Source: Acidobacteriota bacterium
Lineage (GTDB): Bacteria > Acidobacteriota > UBA6911 > RPQK01 > JAPXNP01
Assembly: GCA_030614585.1 (NCBI GenBank)
Contig: JAUWTT010000104.1
Span: 1 to 9,820, forward strand
DNA length: 9,820 bases
Reading direction: 5' to 3'
Part shown: piece after piece, positions 1-6,687 of the stretch
How positions within the stretch are numbered: the stretch's first letter is position 1
Layout of the letters: each line of letters starts with the position of its first letter
Position numbers and translations under genes: made by a program
The notes under the pieces: model-generated
What the model was told of the DNA's origin: nothing
The model's input: only the letters and a program-made list of their open reading frames with translations
The model's database searches: none

Positions 1-571
1 CGAGCATCTCGACGCATTCATTCCATATGATCGCTGTTGCCACCACATGATGGGCACTTCGCCTTCGTTCAGGGACAGAGTGCCCCAGATATCCAGAGAC
101 AGCTCTAAGTCCACGCCTGGGTAGTTGCGGAAGTAACCTGCGGACGATCTCCCAGCTGCAGATAATATTCAAGGGAAAGCGTGTCCCACTGGAAACGTGT
201 TCGTGGAGATGGCGAAGGTAAGGTTCTTCGTATCGTGCAAAATGTATGACTGTCGGACAGGCGACATCATCCTGCTCGGCCATAATCCGTCCGGCCTCCG
301 TCACGACCTCCTTCCAGGCCTCAATTGGGGAGACACCTTCAGCAAGATCCTCTTCAACGATGCCGGTGACTCTTGATACCTGCTTTGGAATCTCTGCACC
401 GGTGGGAAGAGAAACCACAAGACTATGCGGCTGAAGCGAGCTGAGGCCTGCCGCTTTACAGGCTTGGGTGCTAACCCAGCCTATCTCCAGCAGGTGCCCC
501 TTTCCTGGTTTGGGCCCAGTCGCCTGGCAATCCAGAATCAGCACCGGCAAATCTGCAAGCTCTGCACTCAT
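1..571 (-). CDS. DnaQ-like (DEDD-fold) 3'-5' exonuclease family protein, divergent active site, 3' end outside window
   Basis: I translated this by hand from the reverse strand; 190 codons are open with no stop before the left edge. The start ATG overlaps the helicase stop as ATGA, so the two genes are very probably translationally coupled. The fold is recognisable as the epsilon/DnaQ exonuclease family. Residues 10-19 read VLILDCQATG (ExoI position), residues 26-32 read HLLEIGW, and residues 67-71 read RVTGI, a typical DnaQ stretch. An ExoII-like segment HFARYEEPYL lies at 110-119, and an ExoIII-like helix with H174 lies at 172-183. The acids are altered: D14 is kept, but the usual glutamate is Q16, the ExoII aspartate appears as E115, and the ExoIII aspartate aligns with T179. 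It may therefore be a weak nuclease or a non-catalytic DNA-binding or partner protein. Family membership is fairly sure; activity is not. The C-terminus, where relatives can carry a further domain, is not visible. Confidence 0.8.
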   Translation of the reverse strand, partial: MSAELADLPVLILDCQATGPKPGKGHLLEIGWVSTQACKAAGLSSLQPHSLVVSLPTGAEIPKQVSRVTGIVEEDLAEGVSPIEAWKEVVTEAGRIMAEQDDVACPTVIHFARYEEPYLRHLHEHVSSGTRFPLNIICSWEIVRRLLPQLPRRGLRAVSGYLGHSVPERRRSAHHVVATAIIWNECVEML

Positions 572-2946
572 TCCTGCCCCTTTAACGATGGGGTAGGAAC
601 GGTCCAGAATTTGGTGAGAGAATCCTCGATCTGCACACTGTTTCTAACGGTCACAGGACGCCACTCCGCGGGAAGCAGGTGGCAGTAAGGTCGACGTACA
701 AAGCGCTCATCGACCAGGAAGACGACTCCTCGATCTGTTTCGGAGCGGATCACTCGGCCGGCCGCCTGCAATACCCGAATGATCCCTGGATAGCTGTAAG
801 CGTAGTCAAATCCCTTCCCCTCACGTGTATCGAAGAAGGACCGAATCAACTCGCGCTCAGCGCAAATTGCGGGCAGTCCGACGCCCACGACAGCGGCCCC
901 CGCGAGGCGTTCACCGGTAAGGTCAATCGCTTCGCCGAAAGCTCCTCCCATCACTGCGAATCCAACGACGGTTTCCTCTTGCTGTTCTGTGAACTGCTCC
1001 AGAAACATCTCACGTTCGGTCTCCGTCATCTCGGGCGTCTGCACCAGAGTGACCACTTTAGGGGAATTGGAGTAGAAGACCTCGAGAACCATGTTCAGGT
1101 ACTTGTAGGAAGGGAAGAATAGTAGATAGTTACCTTTTCGCGGAGCTATCAGTGAGAGTAAGGCTAGTGCAACTTCCCGTTTGGTTTCGGTACGTTTCCG
1201 AAACGTGGTGGCGACTCGATCTCCCACAAGAACGCAGAGATTCGACTGCGGAAACGGAGACGGCAGGATCAAAGACTTGGCTTCATCGCTGCAGCCAAAA
1301 AGTCTCTTGAAATAGTCTGAAGGTGTTAAGGTTCCGGAAAAGAAGATAGCGGAAGAGGCACGTGCAAGAGCTGCTGACAGTTGTTGAGAAGGATCGATGC
1401 AGAAGAGCCTGGTGCGGAACTCCTTTCCAATCCGTTCATGGATTGTGGAGTAGCAAACGTTGTACCCTTCGGCAACTCGAAGAAACCTATGGACCTTGAA
1501 AGTGAAATCGAGCAACAGGTCCCGGAACGGGAACCTCGAGTTCGCCTTCTGTGAGATCCAGGGTTCGACACTCTGCTGGAATTGTTTCAGGACAGGGAGA
1601 AGGTCTTTTGGTGCTTCAGGAGAGGCGATGGAGTCATTCTCTTTCTGGAAAACCTTTCGCTGCTTGAGCATCCAGGAGTTGATCTTGCTGAGTTGTTTGG
1701 CAATCCCGGGGAGTCGCTTCTGAATAGCCCGGCGCACTGAGAGGATTTCCTGTTTCGAAAGTTCCGCCGAGAACATCGCGCGGGCACGGTCTACGAGATT
1801 GTGGGCCTCGTCAACGATAAAGGTAGGGCGGAAGTCCTCCTCGTAAAGAAGGTTCCGAAGGATCGCACGGGGATCAAACGCGTAGTTATAATCGCAGACG
1901 ATACAGTCGACGGCCATCGTTAGATTCAGGGATAGTTCGAAGGGACACACGGTGTGCTTTTCTGCTGCGTCCTCGATGGCCTCGCGGTTCAGGAATTCCA
2001 ATTCGAGGAGTTGCTCAATCGCTTCTCCCACACGATCGTAGTAGCCCTTGGCAAAGTGGCACTCTTCCGCATTGCACCCTTTTTCAGGGTTAAAGCAGAT
2101 CTTGTCCTTGGCCGTACGGACAACCGACCGCAGGCGAAGGCCCTCACCCCTCAGCTGCTCCAGAGCCTTTTGGGCAACCGCTTTTCCTGTGGTGCGAGCT
2201 GCGAGATAGAGAATCCTTTCTGTAGAACCTTCCCCCAGGGCTTTGAGGGCCGGGAAGATCGCCGCGAGTGTTTTCCCGATCCCTGTGGGTGCCTGGATCA
2301 GAAGGTGTTCCTGGTCGCGGATTGCTCTGTACACCTCAATGGCCATCTGCCGCTGGCCTGGGCGGTATCGCGGAAAAGGAAAACCGAGAGACGCTATAGA
2401 CTGGTTCCGAAGCCGGCACCAGTCTTGTGCTTCCCTTTCCTGATTTAGGAACTGGTCGATCAGATCATTGAAGAAATCCTCGAGTTCGCCCATGTCGAAG
2501 CATTTTCGAGACTCAAATGTTTGCCTGGACGTGAGGTGAAAGTAGGTCAGTTGTGTTTCGATGAGAGGAGGGGAGTGAATGACAGCGTAGATGTAAGAAT
2601 ACAGTTTGACCTGGGCCCAGTGACGTTGATTCTCGAGACCCTGAAAAGATGTCTGGTCGCGTCTGGTTGTCTTGATCTCCTCGATTACGACCCTGTCAGA
2701 CAACTGGTGCACTCCATCAATCCTCCCTTGTACGTTGATAGCTACACCGTCTCTCAGAACTTGGTGGCTGACAGGCACTTCGCTTTCGTACTGTTCCGGT
2801 CTTGACCGCTGAATCCTCTGATGAGCGCGTATTCCTTCAACGGGATGTGTTGACTGCCAGAACTCCAGGTCCAGGTCGCCAGAACGACAAAAGCGTTCCA
2901 CAAGAGAGCCAACGGAGATTGAATAGCTTTCTTTGGAGGACTCCAT
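568..2946 (-). CDS. ATP-dependent DNA helicase, XPD/DinG (Rad3) type with Fe-S cluster and N-terminal RecB-like PD-(D/E)XK nuclease domain
   Basis: This is a superfamily 2 iron-sulfur helicase expected to unwind DNA 5' to 3' during repair or replication-transcription conflicts. Numbering here counts from the TTG at 2952. The N-terminal ~180 residues look like a RecB/AddB-type nuclease: H44 in GIRAHQ, D79 in GRIDG, E92 and K94 in EEIKTT, and the Q114-xxx-Y118 motif. The helicase begins near 190: RPGQ at 197-200, Walker A APTGIGKT at 221-228, four Fe-S cysteines at 286, 293, 298 and 336, DEAH at 381-384, and motif VI QAAGRVIRS near the C-terminus. The start is uncertain. TTG at 2952 gives 794 residues and ATG at 2946 gives 792; neither has a clear Shine-Dalgarno, and I prefer the ATG. 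The stop overlaps the next gene's start as ATGA. The combination of a nuclease-like N-terminus with XPD motifs separates it from plain E. coli DinG or YoaA. The helicase call is firm; nuclease activity is inferred from residues only. Confidence 0.93.
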   Translation of the reverse strand: MESSKESYSISVGSLVERFCRSGDLDLEFWQSTHPVEGIRAHQRIQRSRPEQYESEVPVSHQVLRDGVAINVQGRIDGVHQLSDRVVIEEIKTTRRDQTSFQGLENQRHWAQVKLYSYIYAVIHSPPLIETQLTYFHLTSRQTFESRKCFDMGELEDFFNDLIDQFLNQEREAQDWCRLRNQSIASLGFPFPRYRPGQRQMAIEVYRAIRDQEHLLIQAPTGIGKTLAAIFPALKALGEGSTERILYLAARTTGKAVAQKALEQLRGEGLRLRSVVRTAKDKICFNPEKGCNAEECHFAKGYYDRVGEAIEQLLELEFLNREAIEDAAEKHTVCPFELSLNLTMAVDCIVCDYNYAFDPRAILRNLLYEEDFRPTFIVDEAHNLVDRARAMFSAELSKQEILSVRRAIQKRLPGIAKQLSKINSWMLKQRKVFQKENDSIASPEAPKDLLPVLKQFQQSVEPWISQKANSRFPFRDLLLDFTFKVHRFLRVAEGYNVCYSTIHERIGKEFRTRLFCIDPSQQLSAALARASSAIFFSGTLTPSDYFKRLFGCSDEAKSLILPSPFPQSNLCVLVGDRVATTFRKRTETKREVALALLSLIAPRKGNYLLFFPSYKYLNMVLEVFYSNSPKVVTLVQTPEMTETEREMFLEQFTEQQEETVVGFAVMGGAFGEAIDLTGERLAGAAVVGVGLPAICAERELIRSFFDTREGKGFDYAYSYPGIIRVLQAAGRVIRSETDRGVVFLVDERFVRRPYCHLLPAEWRPVTVRNSVQIEDSLTKFWTVPTPSLKGQE

Positions 2947-2959
2947 TACCAAGGAGAAG

Positions 2960-2965
2960 ATTATG
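2960..2965 (-). promoter_or_regulatory. possible -10 element (CATAAT) just upstream of the helicase start
   Basis: On the minus strand CATAAT matches the sigma-70 -10 consensus at five of six bases. Only seven bases separate it from the TTG at 2952, and thirteen from the ATG at 2946. No good -35 is present: TTCCAG lies 19 bases upstream and matches poorly. If real, transcription would begin at or beside the start codon, giving a nearly leaderless message, which would explain the missing Shine-Dalgarno. It could equally be chance. Confidence 0.2.
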
Positions 2966-3023
2966 GCAGTCTTCTCTGTCGAAGCTGGAAGTTCGGAACG
3001 GAACAGGAATGGTTCAGGATTTC

Positions 3024-3099
3024 ACCACCAAGTCACCAAGAGCACCAAGCATCACTGAGGCTCACGGATTCACCTTAGTGTCTTTGGTGTCTTGGTGGT
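3024..3099. repeat. imperfect inverted repeat made of ACCAAG-type units
   Basis: The left arm (3024 to about 3060) contains three spaced units: ACCAAGTC, ACCAAGAGC, ACCAAGC. The right arm (about 3073-3099) carries the complement. The outer nine bases ACCACCAAG (3024-3032) pair perfectly with CTTGGTGGT (3091-3099). After one mismatch CACCAA pairs again, and the inner ends (CACTGAGG against CCTTAGTG) also pair apart from one G-T position, with about ten unpaired bases in the longer left arm. It sits in the 202-base gap between the oxidoreductase stop and the helicase start. Sequences of this style recur between genes in several environmental phyla as far as I recall, so a dispersed palindromic element is the best reading. 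It could also act as a transcription barrier between the two genes. Confidence 0.65.
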
Positions 3100-3154
3100 A
3101 GATCCCACGCCTGCGAGCTATCTGTTTCAAGCTCCTGACGAGTTTGTCGTCGAT

Positions 3155-4411
3155 TCAAGCCGGGACAGCCATTTCCCTTTCTTTGTCCCACTTCAGGTAG
3201 GAACGCTCCCTGAATGACCTGACGCCCATCATTGTGACCACGACTCCGTAGTAGCCCAGGTTTGCATCACAGTGCAATTCCTCACCACTTCGGATGGCGG
3301 CAATGAGGTTCCGGTGGTGGAGCGTGACATCTTCCGCACCCTTCTTCTTGTATACGATGCGCCCTTTTTCATCGGTAGTGGAACCTGCAACCGGGTTGAT
3401 CACGTCCTTTGTGCTTGTGCTCTGAGGAGTAATCACGAAGCCGGAACGCGTGAACTGAAGCGTTGCTCGATGGCCCCTGATCACATGCTCAATAGGGGTG
3501 TCATTCGCTAATGAAGAAATCAGTGCTACGGTTGGGCCACCTGGGTAATCACAGAGCATGTTAAAGGTGTCGGGAATCTCGGCGACACTATTCACGAAAT
3601 TCCAGGTACCTCCTGTGCCGGCAACAAATTCAGGAAACGTCAGCCCCGCCGACTTGAGGATACGAGTGACTCTGTGGATGAAGAGGTCCGTCGCAATTCC
3701 ACCGGAGTAATCCCAATACCGTCGCCATTGGAAGAAGCGCCTGGGGTCCCACGGTCGTTTGGGGGCAGGTCCAAGCCAGGCTTCCCAATCGAGATTCACG
3801 CCGGGTTGGGCGTCCTGGTCAATTTTGTAGGCCCAAAAGTCACCAGTATAGTTACGCGAATAGTCGGTCTGTGCCATGACGATCTTGCCCAAGGCACCAT
3901 CTCGAATGTACTGATTGGCAACCTCATAGGACTCGTCCGACATGCCTTGAACACCCACCTGTAGTTTCAGGCCACTCGCCTTAACTCTTTTGACCACTTC
4001 CTTAGACTGTTCAATGGTGTGGGTCATCGGCTTCTCAACGTACACGTGCTTCCCTGCATCGAGGGCGTCAAGGACCATCTGGTAATGCCAATGTTCTGGT
4101 GAGGCGATTAAAACGTAGTCAAGATCCTTACGAGCTAGAAGCCCCTGGTAGTCCTTGTAGGCCATTGCACCAGTTTTCGCGGCCGCCGCCTCGAGACGCT
4201 TCGTGAATATGTCGCAAACTGCGGTGATCTCGATGTTGTCAGTTTGCTGCATCTTCAGAAGAGCGTCCATGTGACCATTGGCCATCCCTCCGCAGCCGAT
4301 GACTCCGATCCTCAACCGCTCGTTGGCTCCAAGGATAGTCGAACGCTTCGTCCATGCTGTTGCGAAGGTCGTTCCAAAGGCAACATGTTGAAAAAAACTG
4401 CGCCGGTTCAT
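3155..4411 (-). CDS. Gfo/Idh/MocA family oxidoreductase with twin-arginine signal
   Basis: This is a 418-residue NAD(P)-dependent sugar or polyol oxidoreductase-like protein, probably exported by the Tat system already folded with its cofactor. The N-terminus MNRRSFFQ carries the RR pair (residues 3-4) followed by a moderately hydrophobic stretch. The Rossmann dinucleotide motif GCGGM is at 39-43 and the family lysine is in EKP at 126-128. Downstream are WLGPAP and DLFIHRV segments typical of the C-terminal alpha/beta domain. I chose the second ATG (4411) rather than the one at 4423 because GGAGGAG lies directly in front of it, inside what would otherwise be coding sequence. That start also places the RR pair at the very N-terminus as usual for Tat signals. 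The substrate cannot be told from sequence, and no sugar-metabolism partner is adjacent. The family is certain; export is likely. Confidence 0.93.
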   Translation of the reverse strand: MNRRSFFQHVAFGTTFATAWTKRSTILGANERLRIGVIGCGGMANGHMDALLKMQQTDNIEITAVCDIFTKRLEAAAAKTGAMAYKDYQGLLARKDLDYVLIASPEHWHYQMVLDALDAGKHVYVEKPMTHTIEQSKEVVKRVKASGLKLQVGVQGMSDESYEVANQYIRDGALGKIVMAQTDYSRNYTGDFWAYKIDQDAQPGVNLDWEAWLGPAPKRPWDPRRFFQWRRYWDYSGGIATDLFIHRVTRILKSAGLTFPEFVAGTGGTWNFVNSVAEIPDTFNMLCDYPGGPTVALISSLANDTPIEHVIRGHRATLQFTRSGFVITPQSTSTKDVINPVAGSTTDEKGRIVYKKKGAEDVTLHHRNLIAAIRSGEELHCDANLGYYGVVVTMMGVRSFRERSYLKWDKEREMAVPA

Positions 4412-4414
4412 GGT

Positions 4415-4421
4415 CTCCTCC
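4415..4421 (-). promoter_or_regulatory. ribosome binding site deciding the oxidoreductase start
   Basis: GGAGGAG on the minus strand ends three bases before the ATG at 4411 (five bases if the core is GGAGG). It overlaps the alternative upstream ATG at 4423, so it can serve only the downstream start. Confidence 0.75.
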
Positions 4422-4466
4422 ATTTCAAAGATGTTTGGTTATTTGAAGCCCCTAGTCTATGAAGAG

Positions 4467-4495
4467 ATACTATCGAATACCAGTCTTCTCCTCAA
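4467..4495 (-). promoter_or_regulatory. candidate sigma-70 type promoter for the oxidoreductase gene
   Basis: On the minus strand TTGAGG (4490-4495) and TAGTAT (4467-4472) each match four of six consensus bases and are separated by exactly 17 bases. Transcription would begin around 4460, leaving a leader of roughly 50 bases before the ATG at 4411. The evidence is pattern only. Confidence 0.3.
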
Positions 4496-4617
4496 TTCAA
4501 CCACCTCAGCAAGTGAGAATTGCGGGCCGAGGTCTTATAAAGGGGCGAATCTGCGTGTAATATGTTGAACTCATTTCGCGCAGTGCGCCGGCATTGCGAT
4601 TTAATGGTGTCAGTTGC

Positions 4618-4625
4618 AGGAAGGA
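4618..4625 (+). promoter_or_regulatory. ribosome binding site of glnS
   Basis: AGGAAGGA lies nine bases before the ATG at 4635 and supports that start over the in-frame TTG at 4614, which would place this site inside the coding region. The upstream divergent spacer also holds an 11-base near-palindrome, GCGCAGTGCGC, at 4578-4588; I found no convincing -35/-10 pair for glnS. Confidence 0.7.
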
Positions 4626-4634
4626 ACTGGATCG

Positions 4635-6323
4635 ATGAGCAATGATTCTGCTCAGGGGAAGGATTTTATTCGACTGATCGTCGATGCAGACAACGAGAGT
4701 GGTAAGTACGGTGGACGGGTTCACACACGTTTTCCTCCGGAGCCGAATGGATACCTTCACATTGGTCACGCGAAATCGATTTGCCTGAATTTTGGGCTGG
4801 CAGAAGAATACAAAGGGCTTTGCAATCTCCGTTTTGACGACACGAATCCCAGCAAGGAAGAGACGGAGTATGTTGAGTCGATAATCGAGGACGTGCACTG
4901 GTTGGGCTTCGATTGGGGAGACCGACTTTTCTACGCCTCGGACTATTTCGACCAGTTGCACGAATATGCCACCCATTTGATTAGGGAGGGAAAGGCATAT
5001 GTAGACAGCCTGAGTGCTGATGAAATCCGGAAATACAGGGGCACTTTGACAGAGACGGGTAAGAATAGTCCGTACCGGGACCGGACTGTTGAAGAGAACC
5101 TCGAGCTGTTCGAAAAGATGCGTTCCGGCGAGTTTAAAGACGGTGCCCATGTTCTGAGGGCCAAGATAGACATGGCGTCTCCGAATCTGAATATGCGTGA
5201 TCCGGCGATCTATCGGATCAAGCACGAGGACCACCACCGAACCGGCGCAAAATGGTGCATTTACCCGATGTACGATTTCGCACACGGTCAGTCCGATTCA
5301 ATTGAGGGGATCACCCACTCGGTTTGTACTCTTGAGTTCGAGGACCATCGGCCGCTGTATGACTGGTTCCTAATTGAACTGGGAATTTATCGGTCACAGC
5401 AGATTGAATTCGCGCGGCTAAACCTGAGCTATACGGTATTGAGCAAGAGAAAGCTGCTGGAGCTTGTCGAGGAGGGGATTGTTTCGGGGTGGGATGACCC
5501 TAGAATGCCGACGATCTCGGGGTTGCGAAGAAGAGGTTTCCCCCCGGAAGTGATCCGACGGTTCTGTGAGCGGATTGGTGTGGCAAAAAGAGACAGCATT
5601 GTTGAAATTGCTTTGCTCGAGCACACGGTTCGGGAGGAGTTGAACAGGACTGCACCGAGGGTCATGGCGGTGATCGATCCTGTCAAGGTTGTAATCCTCA
5701 ACTATCCAGAGGGTCAGGGTGAGGAGCTTGATGCAATTAACAACCCTGAGGATCCTGCAATGGGAACCCGAAAGGTCCCATTTTCCCGAGTTCTCTACAT
5801 CGAACGAGATGACTTTCGTGAGGATCCTCATCGAAAGTTTTTCCGTCTGGCTCCGGGTCGCGAGGTCCGTCTCAGGTATGCTTACTTCATTACCTGCGTT
5901 GATGTGGTGAAAGATCCCGAAACGGGTGAGGTCCTAGAACTTCACTGCGAGTATGATCCTGCGACTCGTGGGGGCGATTCGCCGGACGGGAGAAAGGTCA
6001 GAGGCACTCTGCACTGGGTTTCTGCGGATCATGCCGTCAGAGCGGAGGCCCGTTTGTATGATCGACTCTTTCTCAAACCGAATCCCACAGAAGGTAAGGA
6101 AGACTTTAGAGACTTCATCAACCCGGACTCTTTGCGTGTGAGCGATCCCTGTTGGGTGGAGCCCAGTCTAAAGGATGCTGAGCCTGGAAGCCGAATTCAG
6201 TTCGAGAGGCTCGGTTATTTCTGTGTCGATTCCGTTGACTCAGCGCCGGATAGACTGGTTTTCAACCGTACTGTTCCCTTGCGCGATTCGTGGGCGAAAA
6301 TAGAGCGGCAGATGAAGAAGTAA
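4635..6323 (+). CDS. glnS: glutaminyl-tRNA synthetase (GlnRS)
   Basis: This class I aminoacyl-tRNA synthetase charges tRNA-Gln with glutamine using ATP in the cytoplasm. The protein has 562 residues, close to the 554 of E. coli. FPPEPNG at 33-39 runs into the HIGH motif at 42-45. RFDDTNP follows, and the KMSKS-equivalent VLSKR is at 268-272. The segment YDFAHGQSDSIEGITHS and the CTLEFEDHRPLYDW stretch are characteristic of GlnRS and separate it from GluRS. The C-terminal ~215 residues form the two beta-barrel anticodon-binding domains and end without an extra appended domain. The ATG at 4635 is chosen for its Shine-Dalgarno. hspQ follows 33 bases downstream on the same strand. GlnRS in the genome implies direct charging of tRNA-Gln, although a transamidation route could coexist. 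Confidence 0.98.
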   Translation: MSNDSAQGKDFIRLIVDADNESGKYGGRVHTRFPPEPNGYLHIGHAKSICLNFGLAEEYKGLCNLRFDDTNPSKEETEYVESIIEDVHWLGFDWGDRLFYASDYFDQLHEYATHLIREGKAYVDSLSADEIRKYRGTLTETGKNSPYRDRTVEENLELFEKMRSGEFKDGAHVLRAKIDMASPNLNMRDPAIYRIKHEDHHRTGAKWCIYPMYDFAHGQSDSIEGITHSVCTLEFEDHRPLYDWFLIELGIYRSQQIEFARLNLSYTVLSKRKLLELVEEGIVSGWDDPRMPTISGLRRRGFPPEVIRRFCERIGVAKRDSIVEIALLEHTVREELNRTAPRVMAVIDPVKVVILNYPEGQGEELDAINNPEDPAMGTRKVPFSRVLYIERDDFREDPHRKFFRLAPGREVRLRYAYFITCVDVVKDPETGEVLELHCEYDPATRGGDSPDGRKVRGTLHWVSADHAVRAEARLYDRLFLKPNPTEGKEDFRDFINPDSLRVSDPCWVEPSLKDAEPGSRIQFERLGYFCVDSVDSAPDRLVFNRTVPLRDSWAKIERQMKK

Positions 6324-6343
6324 TGAAGGGAACCCCTAATAGA

Positions 6344-6348
6344 GGGAG
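6344..6348 (+). promoter_or_regulatory. ribosome binding site supporting the TTG start of hspQ
   Basis: GGGAG lies eight bases ahead of the TTG at 6357, good spacing for initiation there. The nearby ATG at 6349 is out of frame and too close to use this site. Confidence 0.5.
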
Positions 6349-6356
6349 ATGCTGAC

Positions 6357-6671
6357 TTGGAGAGTGGAGCCAAATTCTTTATCGGACAGGTTATCGTTCA
6401 TAGACTTTTCAACTACCGTGGGGTGATCGTAGACGTGAACCCGGTCTTTTCCGGGACCGATGAATGGTACGAGGCCATGGCTCGCACGCGGCCTCCAAAG
6501 GACAAGCCGTGGTATCGGGTGCTGGTTGACGGCGCATATCATGAGACGTACGTCGCCGAGCGAAATCTGAGGGGTGACTCATCCGGAGAACCGATTGTCC
6601 ACCCCTTGCTCGAAGAGTGGTTCGATAAGTTCGAGAACAGAGCCTACATCCGAAGCCATTCTGTGAACTGA
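6357..6671 (+). CDS. hspQ: HspQ / hemimethylated-DNA-binding (YccV-like) protein
   Basis: This is a 104-residue small beta-rich protein, the same length class as E. coli HspQ (105). In enterobacteria HspQ binds hemimethylated DNA near oriC, affects DnaA levels, and acts with the Lon protease as a specificity-enhancing factor. Recognisable conserved blocks are FFIGQVIVHRLFNYRGVIVD, FSGTDEWYE, RPPKDKPWYRVLVDG, ETYVAERNL and PIVHPLLEEWF. TTG at 6357 is the likely start: the conserved FxxGQVxxH block begins about seven residues in, no in-frame ATG or GTG precedes it, and a GGGAG site is correctly spaced. It follows glnS by 33 bases and is probably co-transcribed. It is convergent with kdsB, with only ten bases between the stops. 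Family assignment is firm; which of the known roles applies here is unknown. Confidence 0.93.
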   Translation: MESGAKFFIGQVIVHRLFNYRGVIVDVNPVFSGTDEWYEAMARTRPPKDKPWYRVLVDGAYHETYVAERNLRGDSSGEPIVHPLLEEWFDKFENRAYIRSHSVN

Positions 6672-6687
6672 GTGACACGGATCAGTT
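6666..6687. terminator. small inverted repeat spanning both stop codons between hspQ and kdsB
   Basis: AACTGA (6666-6671) pairs with TCAGTT (6682-6687) around a ten-base loop. The hspQ stop lies in the left arm and the kdsB stop in the right arm. The stem is short, AT-rich and lacks a T-run, so it would be a weak terminator at best. Confidence 0.2.

Noticed and set aside
246..688. Two short plus-strand open frames near the left edge
   Set aside because: They are antisense to the DnaQ-like gene and the helicase end, both of which show clear family motifs.
1954..2448. Open frame of 164 codons on the plus strand inside the helicase
   Set aside because: It overlaps the conserved Walker A and Fe-S cysteine region of the helicase on the other strand and has no family resemblance.
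4514..4541. TTGCGG and TTATAA as a glnS promoter
   Set aside because: The boxes are only nine bases apart, far from the needed 16-18.
4506..5285. Open frame of 259 codons on the minus strand over the start of glnS
   Set aside because: It lies opposite the most conserved part of glnS, has no recognisable motif and no ribosome binding site; it is a codon-bias shadow.
5418..5831. Two overlapping minus-strand open frames inside glnS
   Set aside because: They lie antisense to the glnS KMSKS region and the start of its anticodon-binding domain, and show no signals of their own.
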